From positions 278,973,803 through 279,037,802 of the forward strand of contig NC_073745.1 of NCBI RefSeq assembly GCF_029784135.1: DNA of 64,000 bases, read 5' to 3'. A model generated the notes under the pieces. The model was given only the letters and a program-made list of their open reading frames with translations, did not search any database and was not told the origin of the DNA. Every line of letters starts with the position of its first letter. The first letter of the stretch is position 1. Below are positions 46,702-57,050 of this stretch, piece by piece. The translations under genes were made by a program, and so were the position numbers. Origin of the DNA: Toxorhynchites rutilus septentrionalis (lineage: Eukaryota; Arthropoda; Insecta; Diptera; Culicidae).

Positions 46702-47208
46702 CAGTAAGTAACATCCAAATCGACATCTAGCTAATTGGACAGACCTGTAGTGTGGCACGTTTATTTGAATATTTTTGTAAACATCGAGTTCGGGACCTGA
46801 ATTATTGACCCACATTGAAAGTCGTCACCACACGTCGACACTTGAAGCGCCCTTATTAAATTTACCGGCCCTACTTTAGTTTTTGTTTTATTCGCCAAAT
46901 TTCCGGGGGGGCAAGTTCAACACTGCGGTTCGCGCAGAGTCAGCACCACGGAAACACGTGCGTGCGATTCGAGCGACCAAAAATTTAGTTAGTAAAGAAG
47001 AAATTGTAATTGTAAACATAAGATTAAATAAAAAGTACGGAGCCAGTCGGGCCAGGGGGCAGGTGCTTAGTATCCATAGTACGGTAGATATCGCGTCGTC
47101 TTTTTACTGACTGGGAAAGAAAAGCCAGCGCACACTGTACCACTGTCATCGCGAATGTCCGACATACTGAGTGGTGTCTCGACAAGTCGTATTAGATATA
47201 ACTTACTG
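46702..47208. mobile_element. MITE family B copy split by a 293-bp insertion
   Basis: The ends are cagtaagtaac and ataacttactg, with TA on each side (46700-46701 and 47209-47210). Compared with the intact copy at 47351-47609, the block 46842-47134 is extra and sits after cgtcgacac. Confidence 0.8.
46842..47134 (+). mobile_element. Dispersed repeat with tRNA-like or LTR-like features, copy 1
   Basis: It starts ttgaagcgccctta and includes ccggccc-actttagttttt, attcgccaaatttccggggg, gcaagttcaacac, cgcgcagagtcagcacca and ggagccagtcgggcc. A longer inverted copy is at 63225-63560. Its class is unresolved: it could be a solo LTR or a SINE. Confidence 0.6.
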
Positions 47209-47350
47209 TATTTGAATAATTTGAAACATATTTGCACAAATCTGAGTCAACTGGACTTGAGTCAAATGGATTCAGAATGCAAAATTGCGATCCGTTCGGG
47301 TAAGAATTTTCTTTTTTTTTTACATTTAACATTTTTAGATTTCTTAGGTG

Positions 47351-47609
47351 CAGTAAGTTACATTTAATGCGACATTTAGCTAATTGGACAGACCTGTAAT
47401 GCGACACGTTTTATTGGAAATTTATACCGCTAATTGGGGATTTTTGTAAACATCGAGTTCAGGGCCCAAACTATGGCCCCACATTGAAAGTCGTCACCAC
47501 ACGTCGACACTGTACCAGTCTCATCGCCAATGTTCAATTACAGGTCAAAATCGCCTCCAATGCGACACTGAGTGGTGCCTGTACATGTCACATTAAATGT
47601 ATATTATTG
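47351..47609. mobile_element. MITE family B, complete copy (259 bp)
   Basis: It starts cagtaagttacatttaatgc and ends in a decayed repeat, tatattattg, before TA. It includes cgtcgacactgtaccagtc, which shows the uninterrupted site. Confidence 0.8.
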
Positions 47610-47639
47610 TACATTGAATTAATAAAATTTGGTTATTTT

Positions 47640-48005
47640 TTCAGTTTTCGTCGGGGGTTATCGTCTTTTGCACTCCATTTATCTGTATGTCAATTCTGAA
47701 TTACTTCGCAACGATATAGCGGTGCCACATTTTTCTTCTTAATAAAACACAAAATTACGAGCGTTTCACATTTGCTTATCGAATGACAATACGCACTGTC
47801 ATTTCCGGCAGCAAAAACACCAAGCACACTTTCGTTAAAATGATTACAGTCATTCTATTTTATCGATCAAATTCGATTTATTTTATAAACCGTTATTCAA
47901 ACATTCAAACACACTTTCGATACATTAGTTATTTTTTTGTTTATCAACCGAAATATTCATTAGAAATAATTTATATGGCAGAACAACGTTTGCCGGGTCA
48001 GCTAG
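47640..48005. mobile_element. Helitron-like 3' segment ending gtcagctag
   Basis: It shares aacattcaaacacactt and gaacaacgtttgccggg with 21880-21980 and ends gtttgccgggtcagctag at 48005, followed by T. The same end is at 32562. Confidence 0.55.
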
Positions 48006-48679
48006 TATTCAATAAAATAAACTACAAACAGTTGTAAATCATAACCTCTCGCAGCTGGGGTGCAAAAACTGCACCTTAATTAATCAGCAGCATGGTGCTC
48101 AGATACGATCTAGGGCGAGTTCAGTTCAATCTTTCCCTCCCATTTCTCCCGCATCGGAATATTCTTCATTCCGTTGGTTCCTAATGAAAATTCATTTCGC
48201 TTATCGTTTGTGCAGTTCTGTGTGCACTTTTGGCTGCAATCGCGCGTACCGCAGTTCGGTATTTATTTATAGTTAAAAGCATTCCCGGTCCCGCTCTCCG
48301 CGGCCACGGCAGCCCTGCTAGCGTTCTATTGGAAGGGGTAAGACTTTTTCAAGAAAATGCATCTAATTGGACCCGTAGCAGAGTCAGGGACTTAAACTTT
48401 TCCTCCTCAGATCTTATCTCGGCTCTGGCGCAACGGTAAAAGATGTCCTGTTCCCTCGGTTGGGGTTGCACGGGATGGACGGAGAGTGGGGGCGGAGCGA
48501 AATTGATGGTTTTGCTTGGCAAACTATAGACTTTGCGTTCGTTAAGATTTCGCCATATTCTCTTTTTGGCCACTCGTAACTTTCGGCGGTACAAACGGTG
48601 CTTGTGTGGCGATAATTAAAACTTTCTTAGTGCAGTGCAAAAACTGTCCGTGCCTGCACCGTTTGGAGCAGGCGCCGCC
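48006..48679 (+). promoter_or_regulatory. GC-richer upstream region of an orphan first exon
   Basis: From about 48200 base composition rises sharply over the AT-rich surroundings, with runs such as gcattcccggtcccgctctc and ctccgcccccac. It leads directly into the start context at 48680, so it is the likely promoter and 5' UTR. No firm TATA box is seen. Confidence 0.5.
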
Positions 48680-48715
48680 ATGGCAGCAGAAGGTATGCCA
48701 GCCAACCACTCTCAG
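48680..48715 (+). CDS. Probable first coding exon of an unidentified gene
   Basis: gccgccATGG is a near-ideal start context. Twelve codons follow (MAAEGMPANHSQ), then CAG|gtaagt, a consensus donor, leaving phase 0. The upstream GC-rich stretch supports a promoter. No downstream exon that fits was recognised up to 64000, so the first intron would be at least 15 kb and filled with transposons. The product cannot be named from 12 residues. Confidence 0.55.
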
Positions 48716-48721
48716 GTAAGT

Positions 48722-49440
48722 CAGCCTTTTTCTTTCACAACTGTTAAAACTTTGCGCCGGCTACGATAAGAAGTAGATTTATTTCCTAGGGAACGCTGTC
48801 TCATTTGAAAGGAAAATAATGAATATTCCGATAGAAATGTTCGGGGAACTATATTGACATCCTCTAATTATATTTTAAAGACTTAACATGGCTTCAACCC
48901 GATTTATCTCATCACTCATAAAGGACATACATGTTAGATATGGCCATACAACACTGGATTTCAATACGAATTCAATAACTTGTTAAACGAGTATGAATAA
49001 CGTTTATTATATAAACACGGAAATAAGGAACGTGCATTGATGTCCCCTGAGTTTCGAATGAGCATCAGCCGAATACCGTTTTGTCTCATATTCCGAACAC
49101 TTAAGCTTTGAGTGCCATTGAACAGTGTCTCATTACTCAAAAGTAGAAGTTTTTTCGCGAAATCAATTTAATTGTTGGGTACAATAGAGTCTTCTTTTCC
49201 AATTGACTGCAATAAAATTGATTTACAAATACATATTCATGGTAAAAAACTAAAAAAAAAATGTTTAACCACATTTGTCTCAAATTCCAAACCCTCTTTT
49301 GCCTCTGACTCATATTCCGAACAGCGAAAATGCCTTTTAAAAAAATCTTTTGAACTTTTGAACTACTGGACGGATTCATTTGATCGATATATCAAATTCA
49401 AGCTAAAAAGAAAAATGCTATACTTACAAAAATGTGTATT
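48722..49440. other. AT-rich DNA, presumed first intron
   Basis: Beyond the donor at 48715 there is no recognisable coding sequence. It is taken as intron of the orphan-exon gene if that call is right. Confidence 0.35.
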
Positions 49441-51075
49441 TTGTTTTTGTAATTATTGATTGCGAGTACGAGTGACGCTGCAGTCAACGCGATGAAAGTT
49501 TTATATAAATCGTCATTATACCGTGACGATGTTTCATGCTTTGCGAATAGACTTCGCGGTATCGTGCGAAAAGTTTCTAAATCCTTTACATGGATACTCT
49601 CAGCAATTTTGAGATTACAAACAACTCTACGTATCTATATATACAGCCATTCCATGCCAAATCGATCTAGTGGTTCTCAGATTTTCGTGGAAAGTGAAAA
49701 TATTGTTCATTGTCGCAAACCCGTATTTTTTTTTTTGGGTGACCATTTTCATTTTAGGGTGGTTCGGAAAATTAAATTTTTCCACTTTTCTTAAAAAAAA
49801 TACTTTTTTCACACCTTTTGAATTACTCAGACGATTTAGATGATCGACATATCAAGTTAAAGCCAATCAGCTGATCTTTTCTAAAAAAATACCAGAGTTG
49901 CACAAAATTTTGGTTTCGTTATTATTGATTGCTGATTGTATAAGTTTTCATGGTCTCGGGACCAAACGAGCTATATTGTTTATATATATTTTTTTTGGAA
50001 AGCTGAGGATTTCTGAGGATCACATATCTCGAAACCAGAGAGGCGTTTTTTTTCGTTTTTGAGTTATGAATTTTCAAATTGAACCGATGGTCCAAAAAAT
50101 ATTTTTTCCCTTTTTCCCAAAAATGGCTTTTTTCAAAGACTTTTTAACAACAGGACCGTTTCAGATGATCGACATATCAAATTAAAGTTAGTTAACCTTT
50201 TTTGAAAAAAATAACACACTTGCCAATTATTTGGATTATAGTTGCATACATCCAGTCTAGTCGCATAGGAATGTTGAACGAAGACTGAAAACATGTTAAC
50301 TTTGTAAAATCGTAGCTTAAAAACGAAAAATAACACCTCTCTGGTATTCGGATATGATATGTGAAAAACCTCAGCTTTCAGGAAAAAATATGGCGCACTT
50401 GGTCCGGAGACGATGTGAGCTATAAAAACAAATATAATCAATAATTACGAAAACAAAATACAACTTTTTTTCTAAATGTATTATTTTTACAAAGAAGCCT
50501 GAGCTCATTGGCTTTAATTTGATATGTCAATTATGTAAATCGGTCCAGTAGATCAAAAGTTATGATTTTTTGTAGTGGAAAACATGAAAAAAAAGATTTT
50601 TCGGACCATTGGTTAACTTTGAAAAAAAAAAACAAAACTCAAAAACGAAAAAAACACGAGTTTCCTTGTTTCGAGATATGTTATGTGAAAAATCATCAAT
50701 TTACCAGAAAAAATATAAAAAATAAAGCGCCCTTGGTCCCGAGACCACGAAAACTTTAAAAAACAAATACAATCAATAGTAACGAAGACAGAATTCAAAT
50801 TTTCTGCAACTATAGTATTTTTTCTAAAAAGACCAGCTAATTGGCTTTAATTTATTAAATCGATCATCTGAATACATTGACCCGGTTCAAAAGTTATGAA
50901 TTTAAAAAAAGAAGTCATTTTTGGCAAAATGCGAAAAAAATGATTTTTCGGACCACTCTAAAATGGAAATGGGCACTAATGAAAAATTTGTTAATGTTTT
51001 GCTAAAAAGAACAAAACTACCACTTTTGACGAAAATCTGAGAACCACTTCATCAGTTTGTCACGAAATGGCTGTA
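49440..51075. repeat. Repeat with ~300-bp inverted ends and internal repeats
   Basis: 49636-49960 (atacagccattccatgcc, gtggttctcagattttcg, gatgatcgacatatcaa) is the inverse of about 50760-51073 (cgaaaatctgagaaccac, cgaaatggctgtat). Between them a block with gatcgacatatcaa(a/g)ttaaag and one with cttggtc(c/t)(c/g)gagac recur two or three times in either orientation. Partial copy at 28380-29350. No coding capacity. Confidence 0.7.
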
Positions 51076-51267
51076 TATAAATAAAAAAAGGAAAAAAAAA
51101 CTAGAAAATGATTTTTAAGTAAAACGGTTTATTGTACTACAAGCTAGAAAATAATTAACCGAGTAGCAGAAGGTAGTTATCACATCCCTTCCGTCATCAA
51201 TCTAGGGCAATGATGAGACTAAAATAAATTCGTGGGGTATATGACGAAACTAACTGTGGATAATGGA

Positions 51268-51847
51268 AATCCGACACCAACACCGTCCTTCAGTCAGGGT
51301 AAAACCGACTCCTGGTTTGTGTTTCATAGACAGTAAAAATACGTTCTTACTTTTTGTGGATATGTGCTTGTATTCGAAAGACAAAACGGAAGAGCTGAAA
51401 TAATAAAACAGCCAAAACCAACGTTGAATCGGGCATGTCAGTAAAAAAGCCTGGCAGAGCTCATGGTATCCCTTCGTTCAACGCCCATCGGCACATTTCA
51501 CGTGGATGCTCACCTAAGCTGGAATCTTAAAGTGTCCACATAGTATATAGATAATCTCTTAATACTTTGAAATTATTGTAACAATTTTTTATTCGTTTTT
51601 TCAAAGGTGTCGATTTTACCCGACAGGGTGTCGATCTCACCCGCACTCTCGTTTATTTCACCTCAAAACATCAATTTTTGTATTCTGTCTAAATTCGAAT
51701 ACTAATCAAAAAATGATCAACAGATACTGCACAATTGTTCATAAACAGTTGAAGAGAGGCTCTGTAACGATTTGAAGTCTAAAACACATGGTAGATTTTG
51801 GGAATATATGGAAATCCTTATGGTGTCGGTTTTACCCTGATTTCCCC
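51268..51847. mobile_element. MITE family C, truncated copy
   Basis: It matches the reverse complement of 26989 to about 27470 over ggtttgtgtttca(c/t)agacag, cggaagagctgaa, aatcgggcatgtca and tcccttcgttcaacg. It ends ggtgtcggttttaccctgat then ttcccc, with TA at 51848-51849. The other end is lost. Confidence 0.8.
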
Positions 51848-53225
51848 TACTCCTACAAAACCGGCACGGGTCATCATTTCCATCTAGCCATCGCAACGGC
51901 TCTGGAACCGCATCATAAACGCACCGCTATGTGTGGGTTGTCTTATGAACATCCCATTATCGAGCCCCCGCTGCCGCTTGTCATTGCGTAAACTTGTTGA
52001 GACTCATTAGGAATTTTGTAAAATTCGCGATTCTACCGTGGTGAAGTTTCGCGCTTTGTCAGTAAATGTTGCCAATCGTCATGAAAAGTCTGAAATATAT
52101 TTAATGCATTTCCCTTTGCTTTTATTTTTCATCATAATAACATAAATCGTTAAATTATTTTTCGTTGAAATATTCCTTTATATGGAAAGTGGATCTTTTT
52201 TGAGCCCATCACTGTACGATTGATTAAAAATAACGCTGCTATAGAAAAGTTTCGCAAAACCCCAGAGACGGTTTAGCATGGAGCCAGAGATGCCAACCTT
52301 CCTGATTTTACAGGATTTCCCAGACTTTTTAGAACGCTCCCAGATATCCTGACGAACACTCAATTCATCCTGTTTTTTCTGAAATGATCCTGATTTTTCC
52401 TGGTTTTTGTACTCTTTACATTATTCGTAATAAATATAAATATTTCTGTCATGATAGTTCTCCGGTTCGCACTTGTATATATCTTACATTAAGTTTAACT
52501 TTGTACTTAACTTTTTTTATCTCTACCCTCAATTGTTTCATGGCTTCCCAAAACAGAGCTAGAAAATTTCATGGAACCAGATTGTCTGCCGAATTTATGA
52601 AATTTCAACGATATTGAGTTTGAGGAACAACATTGCATTATCGAGGATAATGTGTATGTAGATGTATCCCCAAAGTTGTTAATGTAGGAATACGTTTCAG
52701 AGTGTAAAATTACTCAAGAGAAATTTTTTGAATCCACAGTCAATATAAAAATATTTTATAGGTAATTTGTTCGTCTGATTCAAAGTAGAATAAACGTTTA
52801 TGGGACTATGGTAAATATATCTATAACCGTACAAAATATCATAAAAATTAGAAAAAACTCAACAATCTTTCAATGCTGATATGCTTTCCTCATTTGTTGG
52901 GTAAAGATTTATTCCAAACCATGGATGATGAATTCAGTGAAAATTTGAATATTGATTTCTCTGCAAGTGACTGTAGTTATGTTGTAGGTTTTTCGGAAAA
53001 AATATAAACGATCAAAAAGTCAGGCGAAACACTAGCATTTCCGCTTATGCGAGGATCTATACCATGCTCGAGGAAGCAAACATGTTCTGGGAGGATAGAA
53101 TATTTAAGCTGTGTGAAAGATTGTGAAACAGAACTATGGATATAAAATTAAATTATAATGCTTTGATTGAAAATGATGTTTTTGTTTTCCCAAAAAGCGA
53201 CATTAACTTTACGGACAACCCAATA

Positions 53226-54523
53226 AAGGGTGCGTCACATCAAATTGCATCACGGAAAAAACGCTGTAGAAATTTAATTTTTAGGAATTATATCTTCAAC
53301 TTTCGCTTATAATCAGATAAGAGTGTATAGATCACGTTGGCCATGCTTCACTGTCAATTTTTCCTAAATTTGGAAAAATGTCGTCGAACGAAAAAGAGCG
53401 TCGTGAATTAATCCTGTGCACTCATTTCGAGAATCCGGAGTTGTCACATCGGGACATCGGTAAGATGCTGGAAATCGTCCAATCCACGGTCAGCAGAGTA
53501 CTAAAACGATACTTCGAGAACCTAACCATCGACCGGAAGGTGAAGAACGGCAAAAATGGATGCTCCGTCAGTGAAAAAGATCACAAGCGCGTAGTTAAGC
53601 AGTTTAGACGTGATCCGAGAAGTTCGGTCCGGGATGTCGCCAATAAGCTGAATTTGTCAAGTTCATTCGTCCAGCGGACCAAGCAGCGGGAGGGCCTGCG
53701 TACATACAAGGTTCAGAAGGCTCCTTACCGCGACGAAAGGCAAAACATGGTGGGGAAGACGCGGGACCGGAAGCTGTACACCGAAATGCTGACGAAGCCG
53801 CATTGCCTGGTAATGGACGACGAAACCTACGTCAAAGCGGACTTTCGTCAGCTGCCGGGCCTGTTGTTCTTCTCCGCAGAGGACAAATTCAGCGTTCCGG
53901 AGGAGATTCGCAAGCAGAAACTATCCAAGTTTGCCAAAAAGTACATGTTGTGGCAAGCGATCTGCTCTTGCGGAAAGCGGAACGCCCCCTTCGTGATGAC
54001 CGGCACGGTAAACGGGCAGGTTTACCTTAAGGAGTGCCTACAGAAGCGCTTACTACCACTATTGAAGCAGCACGAGGGCCCGACCATCTTCTGGCCGGAT
54101 CTCGCTTCGTGCCACTATTCAAAGGACGTGTTGGAGTGGTACGAAGCCAACGGGGTCACCTTCGTGCCAAAGGAAATGAACCCGCCCAACGCGCCGGAGC
54201 TTCGCCCAATAGAGAAATATTGGGCGATTATGAAGCAGGCCCTCCGGAAGAACCCAAAAGTTGTCAAATCGGAGGCGGACTTCAAGAGAAAATGGATTTC
54301 TGTTCAAAAAAAACTACAACCTGACGTTGTACAGAACCTTATGGACGGGGTAAAGAGGAAGGTGCGAGCATACGGGCTTGGGCTCGAAGTATGAATAAAA
54401 AGAAAATGCCAAAAGTTGTTTAATAGTTTTAATTTTACTGTCTAAAATTTTCAAAAGGATCGGTCTACTGGGCGAATTTCTACAGCGTTTTTTCCGTGAT
54501 GCAATTTGATGTGACACACCCTT
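53226..54523 (+). mobile_element. ITmD37E transposon, structurally intact (1298 bp)
   Basis: The terminal inverted repeats are about 49 bp (53226-53274 and 54475-54523), start aagggtg(c/t)gtcacatcaaa and differ at one base. TA lies on both sides (53224-53225 and 54524-54525). A single uninterrupted transposase fills the middle. Good ends plus an open frame suggest recent arrival. Confidence 0.95.
53378..54394 (+). CDS. ITmD37E (DD37E) transposase, intact ORF
   Basis: A 338-residue transposase of the mosquito ITmD37E family, which cuts and pastes its own element at TA sites in the nucleus. Residues 1-115 carry two helix-turn-helix segments that should bind the terminal repeats (LSHRDIGKMLEIVQSTVSRV at 22-41, and SSVRDVANKLNLSSSFVQRT at 82-101). 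The catalytic triad is present: Asp in VMDDETYV (147/148), Asp241 in FWPDLASCHY and Glu279 in LRPIEKYW, with exactly 37 residues between the last two. ATG 53378 is the first in-frame Met and gives a full-length protein. There are no stops or shifts. It lies 152 bases inside the left end. Expression is not shown by the sequence. Confidence 0.95.
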   Translation: MSSNEKERRELILCTHFENPELSHRDIGKMLEIVQSTVSRVLKRYFENLTIDRKVKNGKNGCSVSEKDHKRVVKQFRRDPRSSVRDVANKLNLSSSFVQRTKQREGLRTYKVQKAPYRDERQNMVGKTRDRKLYTEMLTKPHCLVMDDETYVKADFRQLPGLLFFSAEDKFSVPEEIRKQKLSKFAKKYMLWQAICSCGKRNAPFVMTGTVNGQVYLKECLQKRLLPLLKQHEGPTIFWPDLASCHYSKDVLEWYEANGVTFVPKEMNPPNAPELRPIEKYWAIMKQALRKNPKVVKSEADFKRKWISVQKKLQPDVVQNLMDGVKRKVRAYGLGLEV

Positions 54524-54864
54524 TATGAGCTATCCTGATTTATTCTGATTTTTATATTCATTCTTTCTGATTTTTCCAAAATAAGGTTGGCAACCCTGCA
54601 TGGAGCAATGATGGACGAAATTTCCATTTGAACCTATACCATTTACCATTTACGCAACTGAGGTGGTCCGTGTGGAAGGTCCAATTTAGTTTCTCTTTTT
54701 CGATAATTTCGGCAAGTATCTCAACAATGACCCATTTTTTTAAATTCAGATCACTACCTAGTGATGGTTAACCCTTTCCCGTACAACATAGCGTCTCACT
54801 CGTGGTGTACTTGCATAACATTGGGCGCAAGAACGCTCAACAGAGTAGTGAAATCACTTGATGT

Positions 54865-57048
54865 GTGACATATCAAATAATACGGGAAGGGGTTAAGATG
54901 CGCCCAAAACTCTCCGTTGTGAACTACATTCGGTACCGATGCTCGCGATGGTACAATCTAACGATTCTGAAACAAGCAGATGTCGCCGAAAATTATTCGC
55001 CTTCGCTCGAAGCTGTGCTGCCGGAAGAGGACCAAATTGACAAAGCTCCTGGTAAGGACTGTTGGAGCATGATTAAAAGAGCCATAAACAGGGTAGCGAA
55101 GAACGTCCTAGGACACGTGGAACGAAGACGACGGTACAAGTGGTTCGATGATGAGTGTCAGCAAGTGTTACACGAGAAGAACGCTGCGCGGGAGCTCATG
55201 CGATATAGACAGGAGCGGAGAAGAGAAAAGAAGCACCGCCAGGAGGAGGAGTGCGAAGAACTCGAACAGCTGCCCCGTTCTCATGAGACGCGAAAGTTCT
55301 TCCAGAAACTCAATGCAACCCGAAAAGACTTCGTGCCACGAGCAGATATGTGTTGAAATTAGGATGGGACTATCCTAACGAACGAGCACTTCGATTAACA
55401 CCTGAATGGCGTACAGGCAGAGGACCGAGATAACGATGGGAGCGATTACTTTAGTGAAGTAAATAATGAAGATGTGCCACTCCCAACGATAGGTGAAGTC
55501 AAGAGTGCCATCCAACAGCTCAAGAACAACAAATCAACTGAAAAAGATGGCATCGAAGCAGAACTTATCAGGATGGGCCCGTTGGTTAATTGTCTGCATC
55601 GACTGATTCTCTGAATTTGGGAAACAGAACAATTACCGGAGGAGTGGAAAGATGAGGTTATTTGCCCTATCTTCAAGAAATGCGACAAACTAGATTGTGA
55701 AAATGTTCGTGCAATCACCGTCCTGAAAGTGCTACAAAGTGCTTTCCCAAATCGTCTTTCATCTTCTATCACCATTGACAAACAGATTTGTGGGAGGTTA
55801 TCAGGCCGGCTTCATCGAAAGTCGGTTTGCTACTGACCAGATCTTCATCTTGTGGCAAATCCTCCAGAAATGCCGTGAGTACAAAGTCCCAACGCACCAT
55901 CTATTCATCGACTTCAAAGCCGCATATGATTCAATAACACGAAAAGAGCTATGGAGAATCATGGACGAAAACGGCTTCCCCGGGAAGCTGACAAGACTGA
56001 TTAGGGTTACGATGGATAGAATACAGTGCTGTGTGCCAATATCGGGTGAATTATCGGATTCATTCGTGTCCCGCCGGGAGCTTCGACAAGGTGATTGTCT
56101 CTCTTGCCTGCTGTTCAACTTTGCGCTAGAGGGTGTTATGAGACGAGCGGCGTTTAACTTGCGTGGTGCCATTTTATCGAGGCAATTCATCTGCTTCTCT
56201 GATGGCGTACACATTGTCGGCAGAACACTTGAGACGGTAGCTGAACATAACGCCAGACTCAAGCAAGAAGCAAAGAGAGTAGGACTGAAAACCAAGACGC
56301 CTAAAACCAAATATATGTTGAAAAACACATCTCACTTTCGAAGAAACACTGTATCTAATAACTATTGTGAGGCCATCACGATGTGTTTCGGTAAACAATT
56401 CCATTTTCAACCGTTCCTTGTGAGAACACATGTGTGTAGAAATAAAAATCAAATGTGGTATATGTGGTACAATATATGCTGGTTTCCGGATCCGAGCACG
56501 ACATGAGCGATGTGTTCGAGGTAGTGGACCGATTTATCTACCTCGGTTCAATAGTAACGTCTGACATGAAATGGTAATGCCGCGAGATCCGGAGACGTAT
56601 TATCAATAGGAGTCATATCTACTATGGTCTCCACAAACACTTGAGGTCAAACTGAATTAGCAATCGTGTGAAATGATCCCTCTACAAAACCCTCATAAGA
56701 CCGGTTGTCGGGCACGAAACGTGGACATTACTCGTAGAGGACCTGCGAGCACTCGGAGTCTTTGAACGACGTGAACCATCTTCGGTGGTGCGCAGGAGAA
56801 CGGCCTATGGAGGCGAAGAATGAACCACGAGCTCACGCAACTCACCGGCGAACCCAGTATACATGAAGTGATCAAAGCTGGAAGGATACGTTGGGCAGGA
56901 TATGTTGCAAGTATGTCGGACAACTATCCTGCAAAAATTGTGTTCATCGGGAATCCGACTGGTACGAGACGGAAAGGAGCCCAGGTGGTTAGATCAAGTG
57001 GAACAGGTGAGCACGGGGTGCCCGCTGAATTGGACAGAGATAGCCACA
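54865..57048 (+). mobile_element. RTE-clade (JAM1-like) LINE, 5' truncated and decayed
   Basis: Plus strand. The first readable part (54898-55356) is the region between endonuclease and reverse transcriptase, with a charged RRRYKWFDDECQ block. Then come VKSAIQQLKNNKSTEKDGIEAE and EEWKDEVICPIFKK. The RT palm follows: HHLFIDFKAAYDSI (motif A Asp) near 55900, LRQGDCLSCLLFN near 56090, and FICFSDGVHIVGRT near 56190, where the active-site FADD is changed to FSDG. Downstream are FIYLGSIVTSDMKW and ETWTLLVEDLRALGVFERR. Several stops and frame changes. The endonuclease is missing. A DD41D element cuts the LINE at 57049-57050, and the 3' end reappears at 58346. Confidence 0.88.
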
Positions 57049-57050
57049 TA

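Larger units (their letters stand above)
52285..54598. mobile_element. hAT-type element with 8-bp target duplication, hosting ITmD37E
   Basis: The left end is cagagatgccaaccttcctg, and the right end reversed is cagggttgccaacctt. A perfect 8-bp repeat catggagc flanks it (52277-52284 and 54599-54606). Both ends are rich in cctgatttt repeats. Without the nested 1.3-kb transposon it would be about 1.0 kb, and I could not find a hAT transposase in it, so it is probably non-autonomous. Confidence 0.88.

Noticed and set aside
46883..47110. 75-codon ORF as a gene
   Set aside because: It lies within the dispersed repeat shared with 63225-63560, whose other copy does not keep the frame.
53803..54324. 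Alternative-frame ORFs of 75 and 96 codons
   Set aside because: Shadows of the DD37E transposase reading frame.
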